A stretch of 64,000 nucleotides of DNA from the NCBI GenBank assembly GCA_029268225.1, contig JAJUGJ010000002.1, forward strand, positions 124,001-188,000. The letters run 5' to 3'. This DNA is from Burkholderiales bacterium. Lineage in GTDB: Bacteria > Pseudomonadota > Gammaproteobacteria > Burkholderiales > Burkholderiaceae_C. Made by a program: the position numbers and the translations under genes. Under the pieces are notes generated by a model. It did not search any database. It was not told where the DNA came from and worked only from the letters and a program-made list of their open reading frames with translations. Of this stretch, positions 55,769-64,000 are shown piece after piece (position 1 is the first letter of the stretch; every line of letters begins with the position of its first letter).

Positions 55769-57268
55769 TCAGCCTCGCTGCGCGTCCGTCTGGAAGGCGT
55801 TGATGGCCGAAGACAGGCGGTGCGCTTGCTCGGTGAGGCTGGCCGCGGCTGCGGTGGACTCTTCCACCAGGGCCGCGTTTTGCTGCGTCATCTGATCGAG
55901 GTGGCTCACGGCCTGGTTGATCTGGCCGATGCTGCTGCTTTGCTCGGCGGCCGCCGCTGAAATCTCGCTGATCACGCTGCTGACGCGCACCACGTCGTTG
56001 ACGATCTCCTGCATGGTCTTGCCGGCGTCCTGCACCAGCTGGGTCCCCGATTCCACCTGGGTCACGGAGGCACCGATCAGGCTCTTGATCTCGCGGGCCG
56101 CTTCGGCGCTGCGCTGCGCCAGGGTGCGCACTTCGCCGGCTACCACGGCAAAGCCGCGGCCCTGTTCACCGGCCCGGGCGGCCTCCACGGCGGCGTTCAA
56201 GGCCAGGATGTTGGTCTGGAAGGCGATGCCGTCGATCACGCCGATGATGTCGTTGATCTTGCGCGAGGCCTGGGCGATGCCGTCCATGTTGTTGACCACG
56301 CGGTCCATCACCTCACCGCCGCGGCGGGCCGTCGACGAGGCCTGTTCGACCAAGGCGTGCGCCTGTTGCGCGGCATTGGCGGACTCGTGGACATTGCCGG
56401 TCAGCTCGATCATCGACGAGGCGGTCTCTTCCAGGTTGGCTGCCGTCTGCTCGGTGCGGTTGGACAGGTCCTGGTTGCCCACGGCGATCTCGTTGGAGGC
56501 CGTGTAAATGCTGTCGGTGGTCAGGCGCACATCGCCCACCAGACGGTTGAGCGAGCTGCTCAGCGTGCCGAGCGAATTCAGCAACTGGCCGATTTCGTCG
56601 CTGGCCTGCGAACTCACGTGCACGCGCAGGTCGCCCGCGGCCATCTGGGCCGCTGCGGCCACCGCGGTGTTCAAGGGGCGGCGAATGGAGCGGATCAGCA
56701 GGGCGGCGCTCAAGACCATGGTCCCCATCACGGCCAGGGCCATCACGCCCGCGATCAGCACCGTGCCACGGCGCGCCTCGCCGAACTGGTGGCGCAAGGC
56801 GGTGGCGGCCCGTGGCTGCATGGCCGAGAACTCGCGCAGAGCTTCGGTGTAGGCCTTCAGCGCCGGCTCGATCTGCTCTGGGTGGGCCAGGGCCTGGGTG
56901 AACTGCGCCTGCGCCGCGTCGATGCGGGCCAACTGGGCCCGGTCGGCCTCGTCCAGCGGCAGCCCATCCAGTTGCTGGCGAAGTGTCACCAGCTGGGCCT
57001 GGTTTTGCTCGCGGGCTGCGGCCAGCGGATCGATGGCGCCGGGCGTATGGCCCAGCACGGCCGCACGGTTCGCCTCGGCTTCGCTCCGGCTGGCCCAGTC
57101 CTGGGCGGCCGCCAGTTTGGTGTCCAGCTGCGCGAACGCCGCATCAAAGCTGGCGGTGAGTTTGGCCGTGCGAATACCAGAGAAGCCGACGATGACCACG
57201 TTGGCAGCGATCAGAAAAATCACGCCAAGCCAGAGTTTGCGGGCGATGCCCAGATTTTGAAGACGCAT
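55769..57268 (-). CDS. Methyl-accepting chemotaxis protein
   Basis: 499 residues from the ATG at 57268 (upstream codons are not family-like). TM1 LWLGVIFLIAANVVIVGFSG (about 11-30), a periplasmic region with heptad-like helices (AFAQLDTKLAAAQDWASRSEAEANRAAV) to about 180 and TM2 GTVLIAGVMALAVMGTMVLSAALLI (about 183-207). HAMP (IRRPLNTAVAAAAQMAAGDLRVHVSSQASDEI) and a signalling hairpin around [57 protein letters not shown] follow. Chemosensory receptor; ligand unknown. It is divergent from the HD-GYP gene. It is a paralogue of the receptor at 50157-51749 in the cytosolic part only. Confidence 0.96.
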   Translation of the reverse strand: MRLQNLGIARKLWLGVIFLIAANVVIVGFSGIRTAKLTASFDAAFAQLDTKLAAAQDWASRSEAEANRAAVLGHTPGAIDPLAAAREQNQAQLVTLRQQLDGLPLDEADRAQLARIDAAQAQFTQALAHPEQIEPALKAYTEALREFSAMQPRAATALRHQFGEARRGTVLIAGVMALAVMGTMVLSAALLIRSIRRPLNTAVAAAAQMAAGDLRVHVSSQASDEIGQLLNSLGTLSSSLNRLVGDVRLTTDSIYTASNEIAVGNQDLSNRTEQTAANLEETASSMIELTGNVHESANAAQQAHALVEQASSTARRGGEVMDRVVNNMDGIAQASRKINDIIGVIDGIAFQTNILALNAAVEAARAGEQGRGFAVVAGEVRTLAQRSAEAAREIKSLIGASVTQVESGTQLVQDAGKTMQEIVNDVVRVSSVISEISAAAAEQSSSIGQINQAVSHLDQMTQQNAALVEESTAAAASLTEQAHRLSSAINAFQTDAQRG

Positions 57269-57481
57269 GCCAGAGACCAGACAAAAAAGTAAAAACACCC
57301 CGAAACCGAAGTGACAGGGCAATGTTGAGGCTGAATCAGCTTGTCATGAAATCGTGTTAGGGAGAACCCCGAGTAAAATGACGCGCTTTGCGGTGATTTC
57401 ACGCAAGCTCGTCTGAACGTTGTGCGTTTCGCGTCCTAAGATCTTGGGATAACGCAGCGTCGGCTGCTTTCACATCTGACC

Positions 57482-58714
57482 ATGCTCCGAAAGATTCCCA
57501 CAGATTCCTTGCGCGTTGGCATGCACGTCCACGAGGTGTGCGGCTCGTGGCTGGAGCACCCGTTTTGGCGTGGCTCCTTCAAGGTGACGGACGAGGATCA
57601 GATTCGTCAGCTCGGGGCCATCCGTGAGGTGATCATCGACACCGACAAGGGGCGGGACGTGGACATGAAGGTGGTCCACGACATTGAGCTGCCGTCCACG
57701 GATTTCAGCGATCTGCCTGAGCCGGTGTTCACGCCGCCGTCGCAGCCGTCCGAGCCGGTCCGTCAGGTTCCGACATCTTTCAAGGACGAATTGGCCCGTG
57801 CGGGGCGGGTCTTGGCCAAGTCGCGCGAGGCCATGCAGACGATGTTCCAGGACGCCCGCATGGGCAAGGCCCTCGACACCGAGCACTGCCTGCCCCTGGT
57901 CAACGAGATTGCCGATTCGGTGGAGCGCAACCCCGGCGCCCTGGTCAGCCTGGCGCGCCTGAAGACGAGCGACGCCTACACGTTCATGCACTCGGTGGCG
58001 GTGTGCGCGCTGATGGTGTCGCTGGCCCGCCAGCTCAAACTCAGCGAGGCGCAGGCGCGCGAAGCCGGCATGGCTGGCTTGGTGCACGACATGGGCAAGG
58101 CCCTGATGCCGCTGGAGGTGCTCAACAAGCCCGGCGCCCTCACGCAGGAAGAGTTCGCCATCATGAAGAGCCATCCCGAAGAGGGTTACAAGCTCCTCAA
58201 GGAAGGCGGTGGCGTGGGGCCGGTGGCCTTGGACGTGTGCCTGCACCACCATGAAAAGATCAACGGCCGCGGCTATCCCAAGGGTCTCAAGGGTGATGAG
58301 ATCAGCCTGTACGCCAAGATGGGCGCGGTGTGCGACGTGTACGACGCCATCACCTCCAACCGTCCTTACAAGGCGGGCTGGGACCCGGCCGACTCGCTCA
58401 CCAAGATGGCGGCCTGGACCAAGGAAGGTCACTTCGACGAGCGCGTGTTCCAGGCCTTCGTCAAGAGCATCGGCATCTATCCGACCGGCTCGCTCGTCAA
58501 GCTGCAATCTGGCCGCCTGGCGGTGGTGGTCGAGCAAAGCACCGGGTCCTTGCTGTCGCCCATCGTGCGGGTATTTTTCTCGACCAAGTCCAACCAGCCC
58601 ATCCCGGTCGAGTTGCTGGACCTGAGCAAGACAGTGTACCAGATCGTCTCGCGCGAATCCAAGAGCCAATGGGGTTTTCAGAACCTCGATCAGCTCTGGA
58701 ACCAGGCGGGTTGA
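57482..58714 (+). CDS. HD-GYP domain protein with DUF3391
   Basis: 410 residues, soluble. The N-terminal DUF3391 begins MLRKIPTDSLRVGMHVHEVCGSWLEHPFWRGSFKVTDEDQIRQLG. A Pro/Glu linker and a helical region follow, then HD-GYP: SDAYTFMHSVAVCALMVSLARQL (first His), GMAGLVHDMGKALMPLEVLNKPGALTQEEFAIMKSHPEEGYKLL (HD) and HHHEKINGRGYPKGLKGDEISLYAKMGAVCDVYDAITSNRPYK. The signature is HHE..NGRGYP, matching the family GYP form. These residues bind metals and hydrolyse cyclic di-GMP to GMP. It is the likely counterweight to the cyclases in this window. Divergent from the chemoreceptor, with a 213-bp spacer. Confidence 0.95.
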   Translation: MLRKIPTDSLRVGMHVHEVCGSWLEHPFWRGSFKVTDEDQIRQLGAIREVIIDTDKGRDVDMKVVHDIELPSTDFSDLPEPVFTPPSQPSEPVRQVPTSFKDELARAGRVLAKSREAMQTMFQDARMGKALDTEHCLPLVNEIADSVERNPGALVSLARLKTSDAYTFMHSVAVCALMVSLARQLKLSEAQAREAGMAGLVHDMGKALMPLEVLNKPGALTQEEFAIMKSHPEEGYKLLKEGGGVGPVALDVCLHHHEKINGRGYPKGLKGDEISLYAKMGAVCDVYDAITSNRPYKAGWDPADSLTKMAAWTKEGHFDERVFQAFVKSIGIYPTGSLVKLQSGRLAVVVEQSTGSLLSPIVRVFFSTKSNQPIPVELLDLSKTVYQIVSRESKSQWGFQNLDQLWNQAG

Positions 58715-58790
58715 CCTGCGCCCTGGATGTGGTGGATGCCGCACGACAGGTCGTGGGCACGCCCGGCCTGACGCCGGGCGCCATCTTGGC

Positions 58791-60416
58791 TCACTGATTC
58801 GACAGGCTCAAGCCCGCGTGCTCACGCAGCGGGTGGAAGTGCACCTGCGGATGGCGCTCGGCCGTCAGGCGCAGGTCGTAGGCCGAGGTCATCATGTAGG
58901 CCAGCGTGTCGGCCGCATCCAGGGCCAGCTTCGACGCGTTCTCATCGCAGAACTTCTTCATGGCCTCGGGGGTGTCGGCCGTGATCCAGCGCGCACCCAC
59001 GAAACGGCAGGGCATCAGGCGGATGTCAACGCTGTACTCGGCCTTGAGGCGGTGCTGCACCACTTCGAACTGCAGTTGACCGACGGCGCCCAGCAGCATC
59101 GAGCCGCCCACTTCCGGACGGAAGACCTGGATGGCGCCTTCTTCGCCCAACTGCATCAAACCTGCCTGCAACTGCTTGGACTTCATCGGGTTGGCCAGTT
59201 CCACCGTCTGGAACAGCTCGGGCGCGAAGAAGGGCAGGCCGGTGTACTGCAGGTTGATGCCATCGGTGATGGTGTCGCCCAATTGCACACCACCGTGCGT
59301 GGTGAAGCCGATGATGTCGCCCGCAAAGGCCTCGTCCACGGCTTCACGGCGCTGCGACAGGAAGGTCACCACCGAGGTGGGGCGCAGTTCCTTGCCGGAA
59401 CGCTGCACTTTGAGCTTCATGCCCGGGGTGTACTTGCCCGAGCACACGCGCACGAACGCGATACGGTCGCGGTGCGACGGGTCCATGTTGGCCTGCACCT
59501 TGAAGACCACGCCGGAGAAGTTCTCCATCTCGGGCAGGATTTCCTTGTGCGAGCCGTCCTTTTCGGTGCTGAAGCGCGGGCGGGGCGAGGGCGCCAGGTC
59601 CACCAGCGCGTCGAGCACCTCCTGCACGCCGAAGTTGTTCACGGCCGAGCCGAAGAACACGGGCGTCTGCTTGGCAGACAGGAAGGCTTCCAGGTCGAAC
59701 GCGGGTGCGGCTTCGGCCATCAGTTCCATGTTCTGCTCGGCCAGCTCCCAGTCGTGGCCGAAGCGGGCGTGCAGCTTGTCACGCTCGCTCAGCGACACCA
59801 CCTCGTCGTCTTCGCCGCGCTTGTCGGCGCCCGCGTCGAACAGGCGCATGCTTTGCGTGCGCAGGTTGACGATGCCGCCGAAGGTCTTGCCCTGGCCCAC
59901 CGGCCAGGTCATGGGCACGCAGGGCATGCCCAGCTCCTGCTCGACTTCATCGAGCAGTTCGAGCGGGTCGCGGCCTTCGCGGTCCATCTTGTTCACAAAC
60001 GTGATGATGGGCGTGTCACGCTGGCGGCACACCTCGATCAGGCGCTTGGTCTGCGCTTCCACGCCGTTGGCCGCGTCGATCACCATCAGGGCCGAGTCCA
60101 CGGCGGTCAGCACGCGGTAGGTGTCTTCCGAGAAGTCCTTGTGGCCGGGGGTGTCGAGCAGGTTGACCACGTGCTCGCGGTAGAGCATCTGCATCACGCT
60201 GGAGGCCACCGAAATGCCGCGCTGCTTTTCGATTTCCATCCAGTCTGACGTGGCATGGCGCGAGGCCTTGCGGCCCTTGACGGCACCGGCGATGTGGATG
60301 GCGCCCGAGAACAGCAGCAGTTTTTCCGTCAGCGTGGTTTTACCCGCGTCAGGGTGGGAAATGATCGCAAAAGTGCGACGGCGGCTGGTTTCTGGGGCAA
60401 AAACTGAGGTGGTCAC
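58791..60416 (-). CDS. prfC: Peptide chain release factor 3
   Basis: 541 residues from a GTG. The translational GTPase domain has AIISHPDAGKTTLTEKLLLFSGAI (G1), RGISVASSVMQM (G2), LLDTPGHKDFSEDTYRVLTAVDSALMVIDAANGVE (G3) and TFVNKMDREGRDPLELLDEVE (G4). Domains II and III follow, with GVVFKVQANMDPSHRDRIAFVRVCSG and VGQLQFEVVQHRLKAEY. RF3 removes RF1/RF2 after termination. It is a standard single gene. A GC hairpin without T-run lies between it and the convergent HD-GYP gene. Confidence 0.98.
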   Translation of the reverse strand: MTTSVFAPETSRRRTFAIISHPDAGKTTLTEKLLLFSGAIHIAGAVKGRKASRHATSDWMEIEKQRGISVASSVMQMLYREHVVNLLDTPGHKDFSEDTYRVLTAVDSALMVIDAANGVEAQTKRLIEVCRQRDTPIITFVNKMDREGRDPLELLDEVEQELGMPCVPMTWPVGQGKTFGGIVNLRTQSMRLFDAGADKRGEDDEVVSLSERDKLHARFGHDWELAEQNMELMAEAAPAFDLEAFLSAKQTPVFFGSAVNNFGVQEVLDALVDLAPSPRPRFSTEKDGSHKEILPEMENFSGVVFKVQANMDPSHRDRIAFVRVCSGKYTPGMKLKVQRSGKELRPTSVVTFLSQRREAVDEAFAGDIIGFTTHGGVQLGDTITDGINLQYTGLPFFAPELFQTVELANPMKSKQLQAGLMQLGEEGAIQVFRPEVGGSMLLGAVGQLQFEVVQHRLKAEYSVDIRLMPCRFVGARWITADTPEAMKKFCDENASKLALDAADTLAYMMTSAYDLRLTAERHPQVHFHPLREHAGLSLSNQ

Positions 60417-60481
60417 GGCAAGCTGGCTCCGGCGAAGCCCGACATGCTAGCCGATTCGCTCCCGACGGTCATCCCTGGCGG

Positions 60482-63400
60482 TCACCTGCGCCCGCCCAGG
60501 CCGAGCAGCTGGCTCAGGGGCTCCGGGCGGTGGATCAGGTAGCCCTGGGCGTAGTCCACCCCCAACTCCAGCAGCTCCTGCAAGATGGGGTCGTTCTCGA
60601 CGAATTCGCCAACGGTCTTCAGCCCCATCACCCGGGCGACGTCGCAGAAGCAGCGCACGGCGGCGCGGTCGAGCGGGTCGTGCACCACGTCCTTGATGAA
60701 CTGGCCGTCGATTTTCAGGTAGTCGACCTGCAGCGCCTTGAGGTAGCCAAAGGACGAGGAGCCGGCGCCGAAATCGTCCAGCGCCAGACGCATGCCCAAG
60801 CGGCGCATGTCCTGCACGAAGCTGCCGGCCTCGGCCAGCTTGGTGATGGCCGCGGTTTCGGTGATCTCGAAACACAGCTTGCTCAGGTCCACCGGCTGGC
60901 TCTCGATGAGTTCGAGCACGTAGCGTTGGAAGGCCGGGTCGGCAATCGACTGGCCCGAGAGGTTGACGGCCAGCGTGTGCACCGCGGTGAGGGCCGGGTG
61001 GCGCGAGGCCAGCAGGGCGAACACCTGGCGCACCACCCAGCGGTCGATGCGCGAGGCCAGCTGGAAGCGTTCGGCAGCGGGCAAGAAGGCGCCGGGCGGG
61101 ATGACGGCGCCATCGTGTTCCTGCAGGCGAATCAAGACTTCGCAGCGCAGCCCCTCGCCATTGGGTCGGATGGGGGCAATGCGCTGACCGTAGAGCACGA
61201 AGCGGTCTTCATCGAGCGCCTGCTCCAGGCGCGTGGCCCACTGCATCTCGCCCTTGCGGGTGCGCATGGTCTGGTCGGTGTCGAACCACAGGTGCACACG
61301 GTTGCGGCCCGCTTCTTTGGCCGCATAGCAGGAGGTGTCGGCGGCCTGCATGATGGCGTCGCGGTTGTTCCAGCGCTTGTCCAGGGGCACCAGACCAATG
61401 CTGGTGCCAATGCGGAAACGCCGACCTTCGTGCACGAAGCGGAATTCTTCCATCTGGTCGCAAATCTTCTGCGCCACCCGCTCGGCCTGCTCGACGCTGC
61501 AGTGTTCCAGGATCACCCCGAACTCATCGCCACCCAGACGCGCCAGCGTGTCGCGCGAGCGCACACAGCTGTGCAGCAACTCGGTGACCTGGCGCAGCAA
61601 CTGGTCGCCCACGGCGTGGCCGCAGGCATCGTTGACCAGCTTGAACTGGTCGAGGTCGATGTACATCAGCGCGTGTTCGCTGCCGCGTTGCTGGCTGTCG
61701 CTCAGGGCGCGTTGCAGGCGCGACTCGAACTCGCTGCGGTTGACCAGACCGGTCAGCTCGTCGTGGGTGGCCCGGAAGCTCATTTCGTGGCCCATGCGCC
61801 GCTGCTCGGTCACGTCATGGAACACCAGCACGACGCCCAGCACCTGCCCCTGGGCATCGCGGATCGGCGCGGCCGAGTCCTCGATGCCGTAGGTACGGCC
61901 ATCGCGCGCAATCAGCTGGGTCAGGGTGAGCCGCTCATCGTCGGGGGTGTCGACCAGGCAGCGGCTGACCGGGCACATCTCGGGCGCGCCCGTGGCTTCG
62001 TCCACGATGTGGAACACCGCACTCAGCGGTTGGCCGGCGGCCTCGGCGTTGCCCCAGCCGGTCATGCGCTCGGCCACCGGGTTGAGCCATTGGACCCGAC
62101 CGCGGGCGTCGGTGGTGATCACGGCGTCCCCGATCGAATGCAAGGTGACCCGCAGCAATTCGTGCTTTTCGGCCAACTCGCGTTCCATGCGCTTGCGCTC
62201 GGTGACGTCGTAGTTGGTGCCCAGCATGCGCAGCGGGTGCCCTTCGCTGTCGTAGAACACGGTGGCGCTGGCGTTCACGTCGTGGATGCGTCCGTCGCCG
62301 TGAACGATGCGGAAGTCGAAATTCATCGGTCGACCGGTGGCGATGGCCTGGGCCATTTCGTCCTGGCAGCGTGCCAGATCGTCGGGGTGCACGGCGCGCT
62401 GCCAGTCTTCCGCACGGCCTTCGAAGGTGGCCGGTTCCACGCCGAAGATCTGGAACATCATCTCGCTCCAGGTCAGCCGGCCATTCACCAGGTCCAGCTC
62501 CCAGATGCCAATCCCGTTGACCCGGGTGGCCAGTGCCAGGCGCTCCTGGTTGGCACGCAAAGCCGCCTCCACGGCGTGCTTCTCGGTGACGTCTTCCAGG
62601 ATGGCCAGCGAGCGCAGCGGGCGTCCTTGTTCGTCGCGCTCCATCGTGGCCGACAGCAGCACATCGATCAAGGTGCCATCCTTGCGCACCATCTGGTATT
62701 CGATGTTCTCGCAACGCCCTTCACGCAGGTAGCGGGGCAACACCACATTGCGTGCGTAGGCGTGTGATTCCGGCGTGAGGAATTCGGCCGAGTTGCGGCC
62801 AATCACTTCGCTGCGGCTGTATCCCATCTTGGTCAGCCAGGTGTCGCTGACCGTGAGCAGGCGGCCTTGTGCATCGATCGAATGCAGCATGGCCGGCGTG
62901 GACTCGTACAGGGAGCGCAAGCGTGCCTGGCTTTCCTTGAGCGAGCGCTCCGTGAGCTTGCGCTCGGTGATGTCGCGTCCCACCGAGTGCACGGCCCACA
63001 CCCGTCCCTGTCCGTCCGTCAGGGGGTGGTGGGTCCAGCTGGTCCAGCGCACCTGCCCGTCGGGGGTCGGCTCGCGCACTTCGCTGCCCAACACCAGCCG
63101 GTGGGCGCACACCGCCGCCACCTGCGAGGCGACCGCGTCGCGGTCAGCGGGGGGGAGGTGCTCGAACAGGCTGCTGCCGATCAGGGCGTCGGGTGGCCGG
63201 CCCACGTGCGCGGCGTAAGCCGGGTTGACAAATGTCAGGCGGCCTTCCGGGCTGGCCAGGCAGACCTGATCGGTCTGACTGTCGACGATGGCACGGTAGC
63301 AATCGAGCTCGCTGGGCGTGTGGTGGAAGGCCCCCAGGTCCTCGGGATGGCTGTGGGGCAGTGACAGGCCCAAGGTCTGTGCCAAGGCGCTGAGCTGGGC

Positions 63401-63829
63401 CTGGGTGGCGGCATCCAGCTCACGGGGGCGGGTGTCCATCACGCACAGCGTGCCAATGGGCTGACCGTTGGGGCCACGCAAGGCCAGGCCTGCGTAAAAG
63501 CGGATGCCCGCCGGGCCAGTGGCCAGCCAGTCGCTGGCCCAGCCCGGCGTGGCGGCCACGTCAGGCACCATCTGCAGGCCGGTGTGGTTCAACGTGTCGA
63601 TCGTCCAGGCCAGGTGAGGCAAGGGCGCGCCGGGTTCACCGAGGCCGACCTGGGCGAGCAGGTGCTGGCGCTGGGGGGTGACCAGGCTGATGAGCGCAAT
63701 CGGGGTGTCGCAGACGGTGCAGGCGAGCGCCGCCAGGGCGGTGAGTCCGGCATCGGGCACGACGGTGCCCGCGCCCGAAACCGGGGGCCTGAGGGCATCG
63801 TCATGGGGCCGTTGAGCGAGCATTGTCAT
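60482..63829 (-). CDS. Large GAF-PAS-GGDEF-EAL cyclic di-GMP protein
   Basis: 1115 residues, no membrane helix. A GAF domain (about 25-160, LAALACTVCDTPIALISLVTPQRQHLLAQVGLGEP) is followed by four PAS/PAC units (about 170-680) with ends such as GRDITERKL, LEDVTEKHA, GTNYDVTERKR and FHDVTEQRR. The GGDEF domain (about 690-850) keeps TLARLGGDEFGVILEHC. The EAL domain (about 860-1105) reads CEVLIRLQEHD in place of the EAL motif, then CFEITETAAI, LALDDFGAGSSSFGYLKALQVDYLKIDGQFIKDV and ETVGEFVEN-like KTVGEFVENDP. The GGDEF site is intact; EVL for EAL is a tolerated variant and DDFG and metal residues are present. Bifunctional or regulated cyclase/phosphodiesterase. Start may be the ATG at 63823. 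Confidence 0.95.
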   Translation of the reverse strand: MTMLAQRPHDDALRPPVSGAGTVVPDAGLTALAALACTVCDTPIALISLVTPQRQHLLAQVGLGEPGAPLPHLAWTIDTLNHTGLQMVPDVAATPGWASDWLATGPAGIRFYAGLALRGPNGQPIGTLCVMDTRPRELDAATQAQLSALAQTLGLSLPHSHPEDLGAFHHTPSELDCYRAIVDSQTDQVCLASPEGRLTFVNPAYAAHVGRPPDALIGSSLFEHLPPADRDAVASQVAAVCAHRLVLGSEVREPTPDGQVRWTSWTHHPLTDGQGRVWAVHSVGRDITERKLTERSLKESQARLRSLYESTPAMLHSIDAQGRLLTVSDTWLTKMGYSRSEVIGRNSAEFLTPESHAYARNVVLPRYLREGRCENIEYQMVRKDGTLIDVLLSATMERDEQGRPLRSLAILEDVTEKHAVEAALRANQERLALATRVNGIGIWELDLVNGRLTWSEMMFQIFGVEPATFEGRAEDWQRAVHPDDLARCQDEMAQAIATGRPMNFDFRIVHGDGRIHDVNASATVFYDSEGHPLRMLGTNYDVTERKRMERELAEKHELLRVTLHSIGDAVITTDARGRVQWLNPVAERMTGWGNAEAAGQPLSAVFHIVDEATGAPEMCPVSRCLVDTPDDERLTLTQLIARDGRTYGIEDSAAPIRDAQGQVLGVVLVFHDVTEQRRMGHEMSFRATHDELTGLVNRSEFESRLQRALSDSQQRGSEHALMYIDLDQFKLVNDACGHAVGDQLLRQVTELLHSCVRSRDTLARLGGDEFGVILEHCSVEQAERVAQKICDQMEEFRFVHEGRRFRIGTSIGLVPLDKRWNNRDAIMQAADTSCYAAKEAGRNRVHLWFDTDQTMRTRKGEMQWATRLEQALDEDRFVLYGQRIAPIRPNGEGLRCEVLIRLQEHDGAVIPPGAFLPAAERFQLASRIDRWVVRQVFALLASRHPALTAVHTLAVNLSGQSIADPAFQRYVLELIESQPVDLSKLCFEITETAAITKLAEAGSFVQDMRRLGMRLALDDFGAGSSSFGYLKALQVDYLKIDGQFIKDVVHDPLDRAAVRCFCDVARVMGLKTVGEFVENDPILQELLELGVDYAQGYLIHRPEPLSQLLGLGGRR

Positions 63830-64000
63830 CTCTTGTCATGTTAGCCGTGTCGTCGAATGCCACCGTCGGTGTCTGCCCGCATGTCCGGTGTCTTTGGTGT
63901 CCAAATGTGCGACCCGCAGGACGAAACTGGGGTCAAAGCCCCTGCAAGCGCACCGATTTCCGGCTCAAACCGACACAGTCGAGGGTGCTCGCTTTATACT

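Noticed and set aside
57368..57400. Sigma-28 (flagellar) promoter before the HD-GYP gene
   Set aside because: TAAA followed after 14 bases by GGTGATTT matches the consensus at too few positions.
61998..62015. Another parS-like sequence in the GGDEF-EAL gene
   Set aside because: Only the right half (GTGGAACA) matches; the left half lacks TTTCAC.
60530..62767. A 745-residue open frame on the plus strand
   Set aside because: Antisense of the GGDEF-EAL gene; no domain match by eye.

Overview
The window is GC-rich, densely coding chromosomal DNA from a betaproteobacterium, most likely of the order Burkholderiales. The evidence is the gene order around the origin (gyrB, dnaN, dnaA, rpmH, rnpA, yidD, yidC, mnmE), the dapF-DUF484-xerC string with two LpxL-type acyltransferases and metK, a PEP-CTERM protein and a cytochrome b561/YceI cluster. 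I cannot fix the genus. No rRNA, tRNA, CRISPR array, insertion sequence or prophage was seen.

Layout. 1-7.4 kb holds a partial papain-like peptidase, a Baeyer-Villiger-type monooxygenase paired with a PF10118 metal-dependent hydrolase, a MASE2-GGDEF cyclase, BrnQ, and a secreted protein whose frame appears broken. 7.5-16.8 kb is the replication origin: gyrB, dnaN and dnaA point left and rpmH-rnpA-yidD-yidC point right. The dnaA-dnaN spacer is unusually long (858 bp) and carries two diverged copies of a 201-bp module with three DnaA-box-like nonamers each. 16.9-28.2 kb carries two sterol-desaturase-type membrane hydroxylases, mnmE, a lone cyclic-nucleotide-binding domain, kdsD-kdsC-lptC-SDR (Kdo/LPS supply), an RRM RNA-binding protein and small conserved genes. 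28.3-36.5 kb is the partition region: mnmG, rsmG, a basic low-complexity exported protein, parA and parB, with five parS-like palindromes. parA and parB are separated by an antisense hybrid histidine kinase. 36.5-46 kb has a methyltransferase-like membrane protein, a flavin reductase, a second hybrid kinase with a degenerate ATP-binding domain, a GGDEF cyclase, cytochrome b561 with two YceI proteins, a PEP-CTERM protein, an HDOD protein and an AraC-type regulator. 46-64 kb has xerC, DUF484, dapF, a conserved hypothetical, two chemoreceptors, two lipid A acyltransferases, metK, an HD-GYP protein, prfC and a large GAF/PAS-GGDEF-EAL protein.

How it works together. The core is replication initiation (dnaA, dnaN, gyrB, origin), segregation (parABS), dimer resolution (xerC), tRNA modification (mnmE, mnmG) and membrane insertion (yidC, yidD). 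Around it lie envelope genes (kdsD, kdsC, lptC, two acyltransferases, dapF) and a signalling layer of three GGDEF proteins (one also EAL), one HD-GYP protein, two hybrid kinases, an HDOD protein and two chemoreceptors, as expected of a motile, surface-responsive bacterium.
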